Positions 1-11,144 of a stretch of 64,000 nt of DNA are shown here, piece after piece. The stretch is from Diphasiastrum complanatum (Eukaryota > Streptophyta > Lycopodiopsida > Lycopodiales > Lycopodiaceae): the NCBI GenBank assembly GCA_029204225.1, contig CM055103.1, positions 19,048,925 through 19,112,924 of the forward strand. Direction: 5' to 3'. The first letter of the stretch is position 1. The number at the start of each line of letters is the position of its first letter. A program made the translations under genes and the position numbers. Below the pieces are notes generated by a model. That model was given only the letters and a program-made list of their open reading frames with translations. It was not told where the DNA came from and did no database searches.

Positions 1-291
1 GTCAAGATAGAACTTGCAGGTATCATAGAAGTGGGTTGTACTGATGTAGGTGGTGTAGATGCATTCTGTGTACACAAAAGTAAGTGTATAATAGCAACAG
101 ACATAGGCGAGATCAGCAGCTCCGTAACGAATCTGTTTATGTAAGTTGCCAGCATCTGATAACTTAATCGGCTAGCCAATACTGGAGCACATTCACAGCC
201 ATTGTAAAAACTCAAAAATCTGATGACCCATAACAAGCAGTTGACAGCTATATAACGACCAACAAACCAAGCAAAAACAATTCTGGTCTAC

Positions 292-3200
292 TCAATCTTG
301 AGAAGAACTGGGCAAAGCATAAGCAGACACTAGTTGGGGCTGCCCACAAAGGCGCTGTAGACAAAACTTATACACAAGGCACCCAGATCTCCCTTTTTCA
401 TTCCAAATCTTTTCCACTTGATAAAGTCCATCATACGTGTAAATCTTATCTGATTTTCTATTCTTTTTGCAATAACATCTGATCACTCTGACAGGCAGGT
501 TTTGTCTGTGGCTGTTTCTCAAAGCCAAGTTCCCTCTTACCAGTTTTTGATCTTCCTGAATTTTGTCATCCTTGTGCACATTACCACCTTGACCTGTGTA
601 GATCAGTGTATCACCTTCGTTGAGATCATAGTCGTAGCCTACTGAGGCAACTATGCTGACTGCCACTGGCTCGCTAAACTTGCTTTCCTTGGCAACAATG
701 AAATCTATGCCTGCTTGCACTTGCATGTGTAGTCCAACAACTAGCATCTCAATTCTGAAGAAGAACTGATCACCCACTTCTATGCCTGGAATAGGACCAA
801 CGCGCTTCATCTCATTAATTCGGAGGTTATTTCTTTTCATGATCATTCCTGCCTTAAGATCTGCTCTCCTGCCAAAATCACTTCCATCTCGTAAAACTTT
901 ACGTCTAAGCAGGTCAAATTGTTTGAGCGTTTCAAGAACTAAACTCCTGGCTTTATCTTCTTTGGCATCCTTAGATCGGCCCCGTGAAACCACTTCAGCA
1001 GAACACTGCAATGACCTTTCCTTAACCTGCCATTCTTTGAAATTCCAATACGTTTTTATGCTATATGACTTTGAGAGTAAATCACTGGATGCCCGCTTTT
1101 GATCCCATTTCCTCTTTGGATATGCGGCATTTTCATCTAATAAGGAGTCCAAAAGATCTCTTTTCCTTTTGACCACTGCAAAACAATTTTTGCTCTTGAT
1201 AGCCACAGGACGTTTAAACATGAAGTGTTTTACTACTTGCTTGTGTGTAGCAATTAAACTTGGACGTTCAGGATCTCTTTCTAATGAATCATTCTTGTCT
1301 TCTGTGATTTTGCTATCAGGTGAAGAGCTGATAACGTCAACATGCAGCGAGGGGGCACTCATGGAAATTTCAGAACTATCCACAGCACCTTGCACCATGC
1401 TGCTGCCTGAATTTGACCGTGAGATTTCCTCTAAAGATTCAACAGAAGTATTCTTGTTGGACAAAGGAGGGGAAACTGGAGAGAGTGGCCTGCCAGTTGA
1501 AGCTGAACTTGAACCAGGATATTCTTTTCTAAGCAAATCATATTCGTGTCTTGTCTCGTTACTATAAGATGCAGAATTGACTACATCAACATGCTCCATG
1601 TCTGCCTCTGAACAATTTGATTCCCTTTGCAATATGCTTTTGTCCAAATCCACCCGCGATCTGTTTTCTGTATATTCCCCGTTCCTCTGCTTGTTGGACA
1701 ATGGGGGAGAGACTTGAAAGACACCTGCATCTCTATGCTCAAAAGTCTTTCCACGGTGAGGCAACTTGTCAAATTCCAGATGCTTAGGCATGCATTTATA
1801 GATATCTGCTTGCCTTTCTGTGCAAAATGTTTGTTCTGTCAGCATGACGCCTAAGCTTTCACATGGGGGCCTAGCTTCTGCTGGTTGTGTGATGGGGCTA
1901 CAGGAAGAATCGTTCTCAAAAAATTTAATTTTCTGAACAGTTTCTTGGACGCACCGCTTTTTCCAGCTTCGAACCGCAATAGGCTTGACACGTTCTTTCC
2001 TAAGCGTCACAGAACTGGTGGTTGAAGAAGCTGCGGACTTGCAACTATCATTAGGACAACGACCATCTATTTCTTGTGAACTCTGTCTCGATGAGAATGT
2101 CTCTAATCTGAAAGGACAACGCTGAGTTTCTGTGTCACTCTGTTTTGATGAGGATACCTCTAAACTGAGAGGAGAACACTGAGTTGTCATGCAATCCTTT
2201 TCAGTTGCTTGAAGAACTGCCTTTTCCTGCTCAAGTAACCTGAGATAAGCCTCAGGCTTCTGCCTTGATATCTCTAAATTGAGAGGAAAACGCTGAGTAG
2301 CGATGCAATTATTTTCGGTTGTTTGAACAGTTCCCTTTTCGTGCTCGCGAATGCTGAAATAAGCCTCAGGCTTCTGCCTTGCAGCTGCAGGATAGCTTTC
2401 TTGACTACGCTGCTCTGAAACAGAAGAGATGCAATCCTCTTGAACTGCTCTTCCAACTGCTAAAGGCTCAGCCACAGAACTGATGGTTAAAGAAGCTGCG
2501 GACTTGCAACTATCATCAGGACAACGATCATATGTTTCTTGTGAGATCTGTTTTGATGAGAATACCTGTATATTGAAAGGAGAACGCCGATTTGCTTGGT
2601 CACTCTGTTTTAATAAGGATATCTCTGAATCGAGAGATAAACGCTGAATTGTGATGCAATCCTTCTCAGTTGATTGAACTGCCTTTTCCTGCTCGTGAAA
2701 GCTGAGATAAGCCTCAGGCTTCTGTCTTGACATCTCTGAACTGAGAGGAAATCGCTGAGTTGTGATGTGATCCGTTTCAGTTGATTGAACAACTTCCTTT
2801 TCCTGTTCATAAAGGCCGAAATCAGCCTCAGGATTCTGCGTTGCTGATGCAGGATACCTTTCTGGACTAAGCTGCTCTGAGACAGAAGACACACAATCCT
2901 CTTGAGCTGCTCTTCCAAATGCTAAACCCTCAAGCTGTTGTTTCCACCAGCCTCTACATGCAACAGGCTTGCTACGCTTTGCCACGGGCATAACGACCTC
3001 ATCCGCCTGCATTTCCCTTTCTAATGAATAACGCTTATGAAAATATTCAACCTCTGCATCATCATCCCCTTCAGCCTGTGCAAAATAACCTTCCTTGGCA
3101 CCAAATCTAGATTCACATTCAGCGGCGCACATTTTGGGCCTCTTCCTCTGCCACCACCCTTGCTTATCATCATCCTGCGCCGCTCTTCCGATCCCGCGAT

Positions 3201-3609
3201 CCCTGTAATAGGAAAACGAAGCAGCAGCCTGCATGCTCCGCCTTCTAACACAATAATCCATTCTTTCTTTAAAACTCATATCAGCGAAATCCTTAAAGAA
3301 AGGCTTCCTTTCGGGAAAATAATCCATTTCACTTTCCCGAAACCTGTCAGGAGTAAAATCCCTATAGATCTGCTTCTTTCTGGGATAATCCTCCATTTCC
3401 CTCCCCCGGAGCCTAGCCAGAGGGACTTCTTTACGAAAATACTTATACCTGGGGTAAAAACTCTGCTTCTTCCGGGGAAAATACTGCATCTGCCTTGCTT
3501 CAGCAGGAGCAGGAGCAGGAGCGAGGTATTTTCCATATGCACCCTCATCAGCAAAGCGATGATAGTGATCTATGGATCGCCGATGCATAGGCCATCGCGG
3601 CTCCTCCAT
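292..3609 (-). CDS. SRA/YDG-domain protein, SUVH-like but without pre-SET/SET
   Basis: Single-exon ORF of 1105 aa. The C-terminal ~170 residues (from about 937) form an SRA/YDG domain: motifs GPIPGIEVGDQFFFRIEM, VGLHMQVQAGIDFI, LIYTGQGGN, LVRGNLALRNS, YTYDGLYQVE and VYKFCLQRL are visible. SRA domains of SUVH proteins bind methylated cytosine in the nucleus and recruit silencing machinery. In canonical SUVH proteins pre-SET and SET follow; here a TGA stop comes about 15 residues after the domain, and no SET-like frame is visible in the 291 bp downstream. The first ~135 residues are Arg/Tyr-rich with repeated PRKKQ-type blocks; the middle is low-complexity and internally duplicated. I chose the ATG at 3607-3609 because an upstream in-frame ATG would only add a peptide encoded by a (CT)n microsatellite. 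It could be an SRA-only reader or a truncated SUVH5/6-like gene. A long uninterrupted frame argues that it is coding. Confidence 0.82.
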   Translation of the reverse strand: MEEPRWPMHRRSIDHYHRFADEGAYGKYLAPAPAPAEARQMQYFPRKKQSFYPRYKYFRKEVPLARLRGREMEDYPRKKQIYRDFTPDRFRESEMDYFPERKPFFKDFADMSFKERMDYCVRRRSMQAAASFSYYRDRGIGRAAQDDDKQGWWQRKRPKMCAAECESRFGAKEGYFAQAEGDDDAEVEYFHKRYSLEREMQADEVVMPVAKRSKPVACRGWWKQQLEGLAFGRAAQEDCVSSVSEQLSPERYPASATQNPEADFGLYEQEKEVVQSTETDHITTQRFPLSSEMSRQKPEAYLSFHEQEKAVQSTEKDCITIQRLSLDSEISLLKQSDQANRRSPFNIQVFSSKQISQETYDRCPDDSCKSAASLTISSVAEPLAVGRAVQEDCISSVSEQRSQESYPAAARQKPEAYFSIREHEKGTVQTTENNCIATQRFPLNLEISRQKPEAYLRLLEQEKAVLQATEKDCMTTQCSPLSLEVSSSKQSDTETQRCPFRLETFSSRQSSQEIDGRCPNDSCKSAASSTTSSVTLRKERVKPIAVRSWKKRCVQETVQKIKFFENDSSCSPITQPAEARPPCESLGVMLTEQTFCTERQADIYKCMPKHLEFDKLPHRGKTFEHRDAGVFQVSPPLSNKQRNGEYTENRSRVDLDKSILQRESNCSEADMEHVDVVNSASYSNETRHEYDLLRKEYPGSSSASTGRPLSPVSPPLSNKNTSVESLEEISRSNSGSSMVQGAVDSSEISMSAPSLHVDVISSSPDSKITEDKNDSLERDPERPSLIATHKQVVKHFMFKRPVAIKSKNCFAVVKRKRDLLDSLLDENAAYPKRKWDQKRASSDLLSKSYSIKTYWNFKEWQVKERSLQCSAEVVSRGRSKDAKEDKARSLVLETLKQFDLLRRKVLRDGSDFGRRADLKAGMIMKRNNLRINEMKRVGPIPGIEVGDQFFFRIEMLVVGLHMQVQAGIDFIVAKESKFSEPVAVSIVASVGYDYDLNEGDTLIYTGQGGNVHKDDKIQEDQKLVRGNLALRNSHRQNLPVRVIRCYCKKNRKSDKIYTYDGLYQVEKIWNEKGRSGCLVYKFCLQRLCGQPQLVSAYALPSSSQD
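2010..2935 (-). repeat. in-frame tandem duplication (~465 bp x 2) inside the SRA-protein gene
   Basis: Two copies, about 2010-2474 and 2475-2935, are offset by 465 bp at one end and 462 bp at the other, both multiples of three. Each encodes ~155 aa beginning with a GRA(A/V)QEDC(V/I)SSVSEQ block and ending with a C-P-(D/N)-DSCKSAAS block, with QKPEAY and EQEKAV motifs within. A shorter sub-repeat (QKPEAY...EQEK...QRFPL) recurs twice inside each copy. The copies have diverged at many positions but stay open, so the duplication is old and the frame has been maintained. Confidence 0.85.
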
Positions 3610-3660
3610 CCTCACAAAAGCTTGCAGAGAAAAAAAACACGAACTAAAAACAGAGAGAAA

Positions 3661-3661
3661 G

Positions 3662-3690
<29 letters not shown>
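3661..3690. repeat. (GA)n microsatellite in presumed 5' UTR
   Basis: About 15 GA units, read as (CT)n on the coding strand, lie ~50 bp upstream of the chosen ATG of the SRA-domain gene. CT-rich tracts are common in plant 5' leaders. Confidence 0.9.
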
Positions 3691-3693
<3 letters not shown>

Positions 3694-3699
3694 ATAACA

Positions 3700-6330
3700 G
3701 AAACAGGGACGAAGAAGGAGAAAAATCATATATTTTGGGCCGCCCCTTTTTCTTTTTCTTTTCTTTGTATTTTGTTTTAAAGGCCGGGGGGGCGCCCTTT
3801 TTTGGTCGTGCCCACACGGACGAAGTGTTGGTACCTATACGCAACCGTCGTAACGCGTCCAGGGGGGGCCCCCTCAAAAATAATGGATGCTCAAAGGCCT
3901 TCCACGAAACTTTTGAAGTGCCAAAACCTAGGGCCCTCCTCCCACTCCAGTTGTCCCAGTTGTTCATGATAGTGCCAAACGTGCATGTCCGATCAATGCT
4001 CACAAAAAATCTATCAAAATGTCTTAGACCGGATCTGAAATTCACCATGCATGCTCTTCTGAGGGAGGAAACCCGGTCTAGCGTACAGCTTGTGCGAGTG
4101 CCCTAGCGTGGTGGAAGTCTTCGGACCGTTTGATTGGCGCTGTAAACTACGAATTCACCATGCAATTTGCAATTTGCCCCAGGCTCACTAGAAACGCGCT
4201 ATGTGGAGCTACTGCTTGGGCCCTGCCCAAATAGAAAAGTGCCTGGAGAAAATATGTTCTGCAAGCACCAATGCCATTGTCCTGCAAGCACTAGCGCCAT
4301 TTTCTGCTGGCACCAGTTTCACAGGCACATGACATTTTTGCGGGCATCGGTGCCCCTAGGTATCGGCCCAGCATAGGTGCTATTTTTTTGCAAGCACCAG
4401 TGCCAATTCCACGAGCATCCACATGCATATGAGAGAGCTATCCAATTTGCAGTTATATGAGTTATTATATAGAGCTTGCTTATGGGACAATCTTTTTGGT
4501 TGCCCGATGATGTGGTGCTTTGGGCCACCAAAATTGAAAAAAAAAAAACATGCTGGCTATTAGCACGATGTGGCCAAAAGGCCCAATTGCTAAGATACAA
4601 GGGACCCTTTGGCCTCGCCTTGCATATCTTTCAATGAGAATGTCATGTTTTTCTTTAAATTTAAATGTTAGAACGTTAATTTCATGTGACCTAGTTGCCA
4701 TATATATAGTACATGCACTTGTTGGTGGCCAACTCCAACCCCTAAGCCTCGTGTTGCTTAACTCGTGGTGTGACTAACATTCCCTTATTTTGAAAGTTTC
4801 TAGAAAATGAGACGTTTTCAACCCACTTAGACCCAATCCAAGGTTTGGCCCATCGCAATGCCCTCCACCAAGGTAGAAGACTCAAGGCTCTTGAACGGCC
4901 ATGTGAGTGATGATTACTTTGCTCTTGAATTTAGATGTTGAGACAAGAAATCCATTTGAAATAGATGCCATAAAGCTCATGGATCTTCTCAACTCGAGCC
5001 CCTCAAGCATCTCCCTACATAACATTATGTGTGAGTTTGGTCTAAGGCAACACCCATACCAAGACAACAAGCTCGAGGGCCATTGGCCTTCCCCTATGTC
5101 ATACCACAAATCTAGGTTTTTTTTTGGCGGTCTAAATGGATCTTCCAACGAAATATTCATGTGTGGCTAATGACTAGATACAACATAGAACATGAAAGTC
5201 ATGTCCTATCTGGCAGCCATCATTGATTGAGTGTCAACATAAAAATGAGAGCATAGGCTTCATCCTTGTTGGCTATCCACTTGAATGTTGCAATCTTTGG
5301 TAAGCACATGTGAATTTCGCTTTTTTAAATGGCTCTATAAAACATAACAAAAAACAAGCACTTGGTATTACTTTAGTTTTAAACTCATATGTTTTGGCCC
5401 GTTTGTATGTCACAAGCCTACCAATTTAGAATCTTTGGATTTTCATTGGATGCATATTTAAAAGTTGTAGTTTTCCGTTAAACTTATGGGAGGAGCACAT
5501 TCTCAATTGTGAGTTAGGGTGCAAGTAAGTCCTCAACATCATCTAACAAATGAGTATGCTAAAAAGATGCCATCATAATATATCCACTGTCATGGACCTT
5601 CCCCATCATTGGATGGGGGGTGGCGGCTACCTAGACCCTTTAATAATGATTGTTTCGGCTAATTGTATATTGGAAATGGATTTTAGAATGAGCTTTTCAA
5701 TGGATACTTCATGTCATTATACTTGAATGCTTCTTGGTATTATCAACTCATGTAGTCCATGTTGGTGGCACAAGCCACCAACCTCGATGGACGAGCCAAA
5801 CTCAAGTGTGATATACCAACTCACCATGTGTGGGATGATCATTACTTGAACGATAGTTGAACCTCGTGAAAAGGTCAGTAGAATATCCATTCCTCAACAC
5901 ATATTTGACCTAGTAAGGTGTACGTTGAAAATGCGCACATCTAAATAGATGTCACAGAGATTTGGAATTGGTAGGCTCATGACATGTAAAGAGCAAAACA
6001 TGTAAGCATTCGAAATGGCCATTTTACAAAGTGGAAAGGTCACTAGGGAATCATTTCCAAATTGTAAATGATCGCAAGGCATTCCCCTTCATATATATGA
6101 TTAAGTAATGGTCTTGGTTTATAGGTATTGTAGCAAGAAGGCTACCTCGGCGAATCTTTCATCTTCTGATTTGTCACTTGAATGCGAAGTGACTCAAAAA
6201 TCTTCGTTTTTGTGTTCATCTTCTGCTCCCTCTGTCGCTGGTGGCAGATCATAGTACTATCTTTCCAAAACTCCATAGCTGACAGGATGAGTAGGACAAG
6301 TCAGAGGAGGAGAGTGATGAGGAGTCATAA
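3700..6330. other. intergenic, no gene recognised
   Basis: No convincing coding sequence on either strand. At 4255-4420 a loose run of the motif GCAAGCACCAGTGCCATT and variants recurs about four to five times. At 5800-5850 there is a copy of a dispersed repeat also found at 31,650-31,695. A poly(A) run lies near 4540. The remaining short ORFs show no recognisable family motif. Confidence 0.6.
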
Positions 6331-6900
6331 CAAACATCAACAAGTTGCAAATCCAACAAGAAGTGCTTCTTTTGTGGTAAGAAGGGGCATTTTGCTTCTA
6401 ATTGTTTCAAGAAGAAAGAGTTCAAGAGGGATGGTGATGCAAGTGGAACTAGATGTGGTAATCTTTTCAAGATTGATGTTAATACTTGTGGAAGTGTGAC
6501 CAAGAGGAGCTTGGATCATCTCAGGGAGGAGAAGGCAAGTGATCTATCTCAATATATGTTCCAAGATGGTAAGGCTCATGAAGATGGTGCTTTGGCAAAA
6601 GCACATGAAGAGTTATTGCCAAGGAGGTCTATTTCTCATCAATTCTCTTATCTTGTTCATTTGGGTGATCTCATTTCATCATGTAGAAGCAAAGATGATG
6701 CCATTTCATGTGACTTTTTATTTGAATACTTCAATTGGAGGTATCTCTTATCAATGGTCCTTGATATAAAAAATGCAATAGTTGATACTTTGAGGATCTT
6801 TAGATCCATATGCTTTGCCTATTTGCATATAAGGAGTAAGGAGGATCTCATCTCAATCAAGAGGATGATGGTAGGATTCTCAAATCTACCAAAAATCTAA
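6331..6900 (+). pseudogene. retroelement gag-like fragment with CCHC zinc knuckle
   Basis: An open frame runs from the TAA at 6328 to the TAA at 6898. Near its start it encodes a retroviral-type zinc knuckle, CFFCGKKGHFASNC (CX2CX4HX4C, codons from about 6364), followed by a Lys-rich stretch. Just upstream, in the frame leading to the stop, is an acidic Glu/Ser-rich run, as is common before gag zinc knuckles. The following ~165 residues are not recognised. No ATG opens the frame before the knuckle, so this is probably a remnant of a Ty1/copia-like gag rather than a host gene. No adjacent protease or integrase was identified. Confidence 0.5.
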
Positions 6901-7860
6901 GTGCATGATGGAGATTTGCCAAGGCTTGAGGAGGAGTCTTCTCAACACATGCTTTCAAGGAGATCTTCAAGAGGCAAGGCCGAGTCTTTGTGGCTCATAA
7001 TACATGGCAAAGAGGGGCAATTTTCAGATGGTATCTACTCCAACATTCTCACTTATGCTTCTTTTCCATTACTTGATGTATCTTGCTTAATTAAGATTTT
7101 TAAATCTCAAAGTTCAAGTAAGGCAATACTAGTTTTGTATGATGCCTATTGTATGGACATATTTCTTGTCATTGATGGCTTAGATATGTTTCCAAAACAT
7201 TTTGAAAGCAAGAGGTTGTGTCATCAAATGTATGCTCTTGGATCTAGTTCTTGGATCTAGTAAAAGCAAGAATAAATTTGTTACTCATAGTTTGAAAAAT
7301 CATGTTTCTTATTTTGTGAGGCATGTTGTAAACTTCTCTTGAAACTTATGCTGGGGTGCTCTCGAATAGATTATGTGCGGAAGAAGAAACACAGCTCCAA
7401 CATAGAGAAAATTTCAAGATCTTTACCAAAACTACAACAATGTATTAACTTAGATCGAATGGAGGAATGTCTTGGTAGGTGTCATAGACAACCATGAAAG
7501 GAGCGAACAATTAGGCGTCTGAGACAGCCATGCTTCCTTCGAGATTAGACATTACGAATTGAGTGTGTGTCAATAGAGAAAGAAAACAATCAAAAATCAT
7601 TCGTAGTACAATACACATGAGAAGAATAGAGAATCTGAATTAAGCAGTTGTGAATAAAACAATCAGATCACAATCATGTGCCCAAGAATGGTTCACAATA
7701 ATGGTGCACTATATGCAGTGATCTTACTTAGCCAGTTACAAATTAAATAACTATCTTTATCTTCTGAATTGTTTTCACTCTCTCTAAGATCTCTGATCCT
7801 ATGGAATCAGATAATTAAGACACAATGGAGTTCACACAAGAACTTTAATTCACTCTTCTC

Positions 7861-8160
7861 CACTTGCATGGATGTTCATCACATATTGTCTCATCATCTA
7901 CTCATCATCGTTTACGTGAGTTGCCATTATGTATATATGTACATGGAGCAGTTACAATGACTGCATGGGCAACGAGCGTGAAACAGTGCAGTTACTGAAA
8001 AGTACTAAAGTGAACTGTGATGTGGTCTACATTAGACAGGGCAGTTTGGGCAACGTGGATCTCGAACCAAAGACCTTGAGTTCATGGGAGAACGAAGAGA
8101 ATGTAGTCGAAGATCTCAAATTCAAAGAGTTTGTCGTTGATCCCACTTCTGCTTCAGTTG
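7861..8160. repeat. 300-bp direct repeat, copy A
   Basis: Nearly identical to 9004-9304, starting at CACTTGCATG and ending at CTTCAGTTG. It sits immediately 3' (in element sense) of the copia RNase H remnant. On the minus strand the sequence continues into AT-rich, LTR-like DNA down to about 7400. The two copies are probably parts of a pair of LTRs, but terminal TG/CA ends and target duplications were not established. Confidence 0.7.
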
Positions 8161-9012
8161 GGTCCTCCTGCTAGAAGATAGCCAAAAGTGGATTTTCTTG
8201 TGTCCACATTAACAGCCCAATCAGAGTCAGAATAAGAAAGTAATGTCAAAGCATCCTCTGTATTTCCATTATAACACAAAGCATAGTGCTTAGTGGCTTG
8301 AATGTATCTTAGTACTCTGAGTAGAGCCTTCCAATGTGGTAGGCTGGGATTGGACATGAACTGTGACAATGTGCTGATTGTAAATGCTAGATCAGGTCTG
8401 GTGTAGACCATGGCATACATGATCAATCTGACTATTGACTGATAGGGGTATTTGCACATCTCTTTCTTCTCTACATCAGTCTTTGGACACATATCCTTCG
8501 ACAGTTTGAATCTTGGGTCCATAGGCGAGTCTATTGACTTGCAGTTTTCCATGCCATACCTGTAGAGTACACCAGTTAGATACCTTTCTTGACTTAGTGT
8601 GATAGTCCTCACTCTGTCTCTGTTTATCTCGATTCCCAAAAGGTACTGCACAGGGCCTAAATCAGTCATTTCGAATTTCTTCGATAGAAGATTTTTCATC
8701 TCATGAAATAGCTGATTCAAATTGCTGATGATCAATGAGTGATCAACGTATAGAGCTATTATGACATAGCTTGAGCCTTTGTGTTTGAGATAAACATTAG
8801 AGTTTTCGATGTCCTAGTCTTTGATGTCATAATTGGGCATTTGAAGTACTCACATTTGTAGAAAGTGCATATTCGTGACCCAAAACGTACAAATTACCTT
8901 CTCTGTTTGCATAAAAAATTTCTTTGTCGTGCTTGTCCAGAATGGTACACTGTTTCGAATCAAACGAGGCTTTGCAGCCCTGATCAGTAAACTTGCTGAC
9001 TGACACTTGCAT
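8154..9012 (-). pseudogene. internally deleted Ty1/copia pol remnant (pre-integrase plus RT/RNase H)
   Basis: Two blocks in element order. 9012-8827 encodes a pre-integrase segment (SVSKFTDQGCKASF ... YVLG). 8735-8154 encodes the end of reverse transcriptase and start of RNase H: FEMTDLGPVQYLLGIEI, TRPDLAFTISTLSQFMSNP, VLRYIQATKHY and SDSDWAVNVDTRKSTFGYLL are diagnostic of copia polyproteins. Integrase and most of the RT palm are absent, so more than 1.5 kb has been deleted, and a stop (CTA at 8814) interrupts the join. RNase H ends abruptly where direct-repeat copy A begins. This is a decayed, non-autonomous remnant. Confidence 0.85.
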
Positions 9013-9304
9013 GTATGTTCATCACAGATTGTCTCATCATCTACTCATCATCGTTTACGTGAGTTGCCATTATGTATATATGTACATGGAGCAGTTACAA
9101 TGACTTCGTGGGCAACGAGCATGAAACAGTGCAGTTACTGAAAAGTACTAAAGTGAATTGTGACGTGGTCTACGTTTGGATAGGGCAATTTGGGTGACGT
9201 GGTTCTCGAACTGAAGACTTTGAGTTCGTGGAAGAACGAAGAGAATGTAGTCGAAGATCTCGAAATCGAAGAGTTCGTCGTCGATCCTACTTTTGCTTCA
9301 ATTG
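9004..9304. repeat. 300-bp direct repeat, copy B
   Basis: Second copy of the repeat at 7861-8160, differing at scattered positions. In element orientation it lies 5' of the copia pre-integrase block. Read on the minus strand, part of it is open (RSSTTFSSF, HELKVFSSRTTSPKLP), but no protein family is recognised. Confidence 0.7.
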
Positions 9305-9389
9305 ATTGTTGCGCAAACAAAACCATATTAGAAATAATAACTATCTAACAAAACACACGCTTTGGTGCTCTCCAATGAGATGTGCTTGG

Positions 9390-10770
9390 ACTTTGACACT
9401 AATTGGCTAACCACACTTATTGCATACGAAATGTCAAGACATGTGATAGTCATATAGATAAGACATCCAACCAACTATTTGAACAAGGTCTCGTTAATTG
9501 CACCTTCAATACCAAAGTTAGCGAACTTGAGAGTTGCTTCCATTGGTGTAGATACAAGCTTACAATTAAGCATATGAAAGTGTTCCAAGAGCTCTTTAGC
9601 ATACTTTGCTTGAGCGAGAAATAACTAACCTATTGATGCCATACTTCAATTACAAGACAAAAATGAAGTTCGCCAAAATCTTTAATATCAAACTTAAGAG
9701 AAAGACTTTGTTCTATCTTGTTGAGCAATGTGTTGTTGCTTCCAACAATTATTAGGTCATCCACATAAACAATAAATAAAATAATTTCATCATCTTTATG
9801 CATGATACAAAGATTAGTTTCACATTTACTTGTCAAGAAACCATATCTCGAGAGATGTTCACCAGTATGCAAATACCAAGCTTTTGAAAATTGTTTTAGA
9901 CCATACAATGCTTTCTTGAATTTACAAACAGGCTGATCTTGGACCTTACATAATAAAGCGATGAAATAGGGTTATGTAAGCACTTTTAACGTCCATTTGA
10001 GCAATGTGCCAATCAAAATGGAATGTACAAACCAATACGTAACAATTGGTGTTCATCTTCACAATAAGAGAAATGGTCTCTTCAGAATCATTGTGCTCCT
10101 TTTGAACATAACCTTTTGCTATCAAACATGCATAATGCTTGTCAAAGGAACAATCAAAATTTATACTTCAACTAATAAATCCACTTGTCCTGATAGGCTT
10201 TTTGCCTTGAGGAAGCTCCACAAGATCCCAAGAATGGATTCAAATCTGCTCAACACAGCCTTTTTCCACTTCATAAGTATGAGGTTGTTACTATTTCAGA
10301 TAATAGTCTAGAATGCGAAGTTGATAGACCTCTTTGGGTGTCCTTGTCTTGAAATCCTACATCACTTATATCCTCTTCTTCATGATGTGAAATCACATGC
10401 TCATTTGCTCAACCTCCCCAAGGGAAATCAACATCTTTTTCTTTGTCAAAAATGACATCACACTTTGTAATAATCTTCCTTGTCTTAGATTAGATAGCTT
10501 ATATGCTTTGGAGCTTATAGAATGTCCAATAAGAATGCATTTAAGAGAGTTTGCATCAAGTTTCCTTTGTGTCTCACTTAGAATATGCAAATAAGTAGGA
10601 CAGCCAAAGCCTCTTGAATAAGTAACACTTGGCTCATTACAAACCTCTTCAAAAGTCGTACCTTCTAAAGCTTTGGTTGGAAACCCATTTTGAAGGCATG
10701 TCAATGTTCGAACTACTTCACTTCATAGACTCTTTAAGGCTACCATGCCTATGTTACTCAAGAAAATCAT
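9390..10770 (-). pseudogene. Ty1/copia pol remnant: integrase C-terminus to RT
   Basis: Read from high to low coordinates. 10704-10393 has the integrase C-terminal block (PTKALEGTTFEEV, FGCPTYLHI, KLDANSLKCILIGHS). Near 10,010 is HFDWHIAQMDVKSAY of RT. 9960-9630 has CKFKKALYGLKQ and the catalytic LFIVYVDDLIIVGSN. 9620-9390 continues into the RT-RNase H connection (AKYAKELLEHFHML, VSTPMEATLKFANF, VGCLIYMT, DISYAISVVS) with stops and frame changes. Order and motifs are those of copia pol, heavily mutated. It abuts, head to head, a copia pre-integrase/integrase segment on the plus strand. Confidence 0.85.
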
Positions 10771-10784
10771 CAAAGTGCTCTATG

Positions 10785-11130
10785 GCATGACAAGTTTGGA
10801 AATCTTAACTTGGCATGTCTAAAGTTACTTCACAATAAGGACATGGTATATGGGATTTTGTAACATTATTCAAAATTCATTTGTGAAGCTTGCATGATTG
10901 GCTAACAAGCGACAAATATATTGGTAACCTCTGGGGATTGGCTGAAACACAATCACTTGGAGGTTCATCCTACTTTCAGTCACTTCTCTTAAAAAACTTC
11001 AAACTATTTTCTAAAAAGTAAATCAAAAGCATTTTCTTTCTTTGTTAAATTTATAAACCTTTTGGAAAGTCATATCAAAAAGAGAATTGACATCCTAAAG
11101 ACATGATGGAGATGAATTTAACTCTAGCAC
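10785..11130 (+). pseudogene. Ty1/copia pre-integrase/integrase N-terminal remnant, opposite strand
   Basis: Plus-strand translation from about 10,785 shows a pre-integrase zinc-finger segment: WHDKFGNLNLACLKLL, NKDMVYGIL and ICEACMIG match the HX3-4H...CX2C pattern, with an in-frame stop. Near 11,010-11,115 is an integrase-like FFVKFINLLESHIKKRIDIL followed by a degraded catalytic-Asp region. It supplies the part of copia pol missing from the neighbouring minus-strand remnant, but in inverted orientation. Confidence 0.65.
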
Positions 11131-11144
11131 AATTTCTTAAGGAA

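Noticed and set aside
3610-3729. Alternative upstream start for the SRA-domain protein, adding 40 residues
   Set aside because: The extension is coded by the (CT)n tract (Ser-Leu repeats) and would be an odd N-terminus; the ATG at 3,609 is preferred.
3037-3780. 247-codon plus-strand open frame over the start of the SRA-domain gene
   Set aside because: Antisense shadow of the real minus-strand gene; no family motif and partly made of the GA microsatellite.
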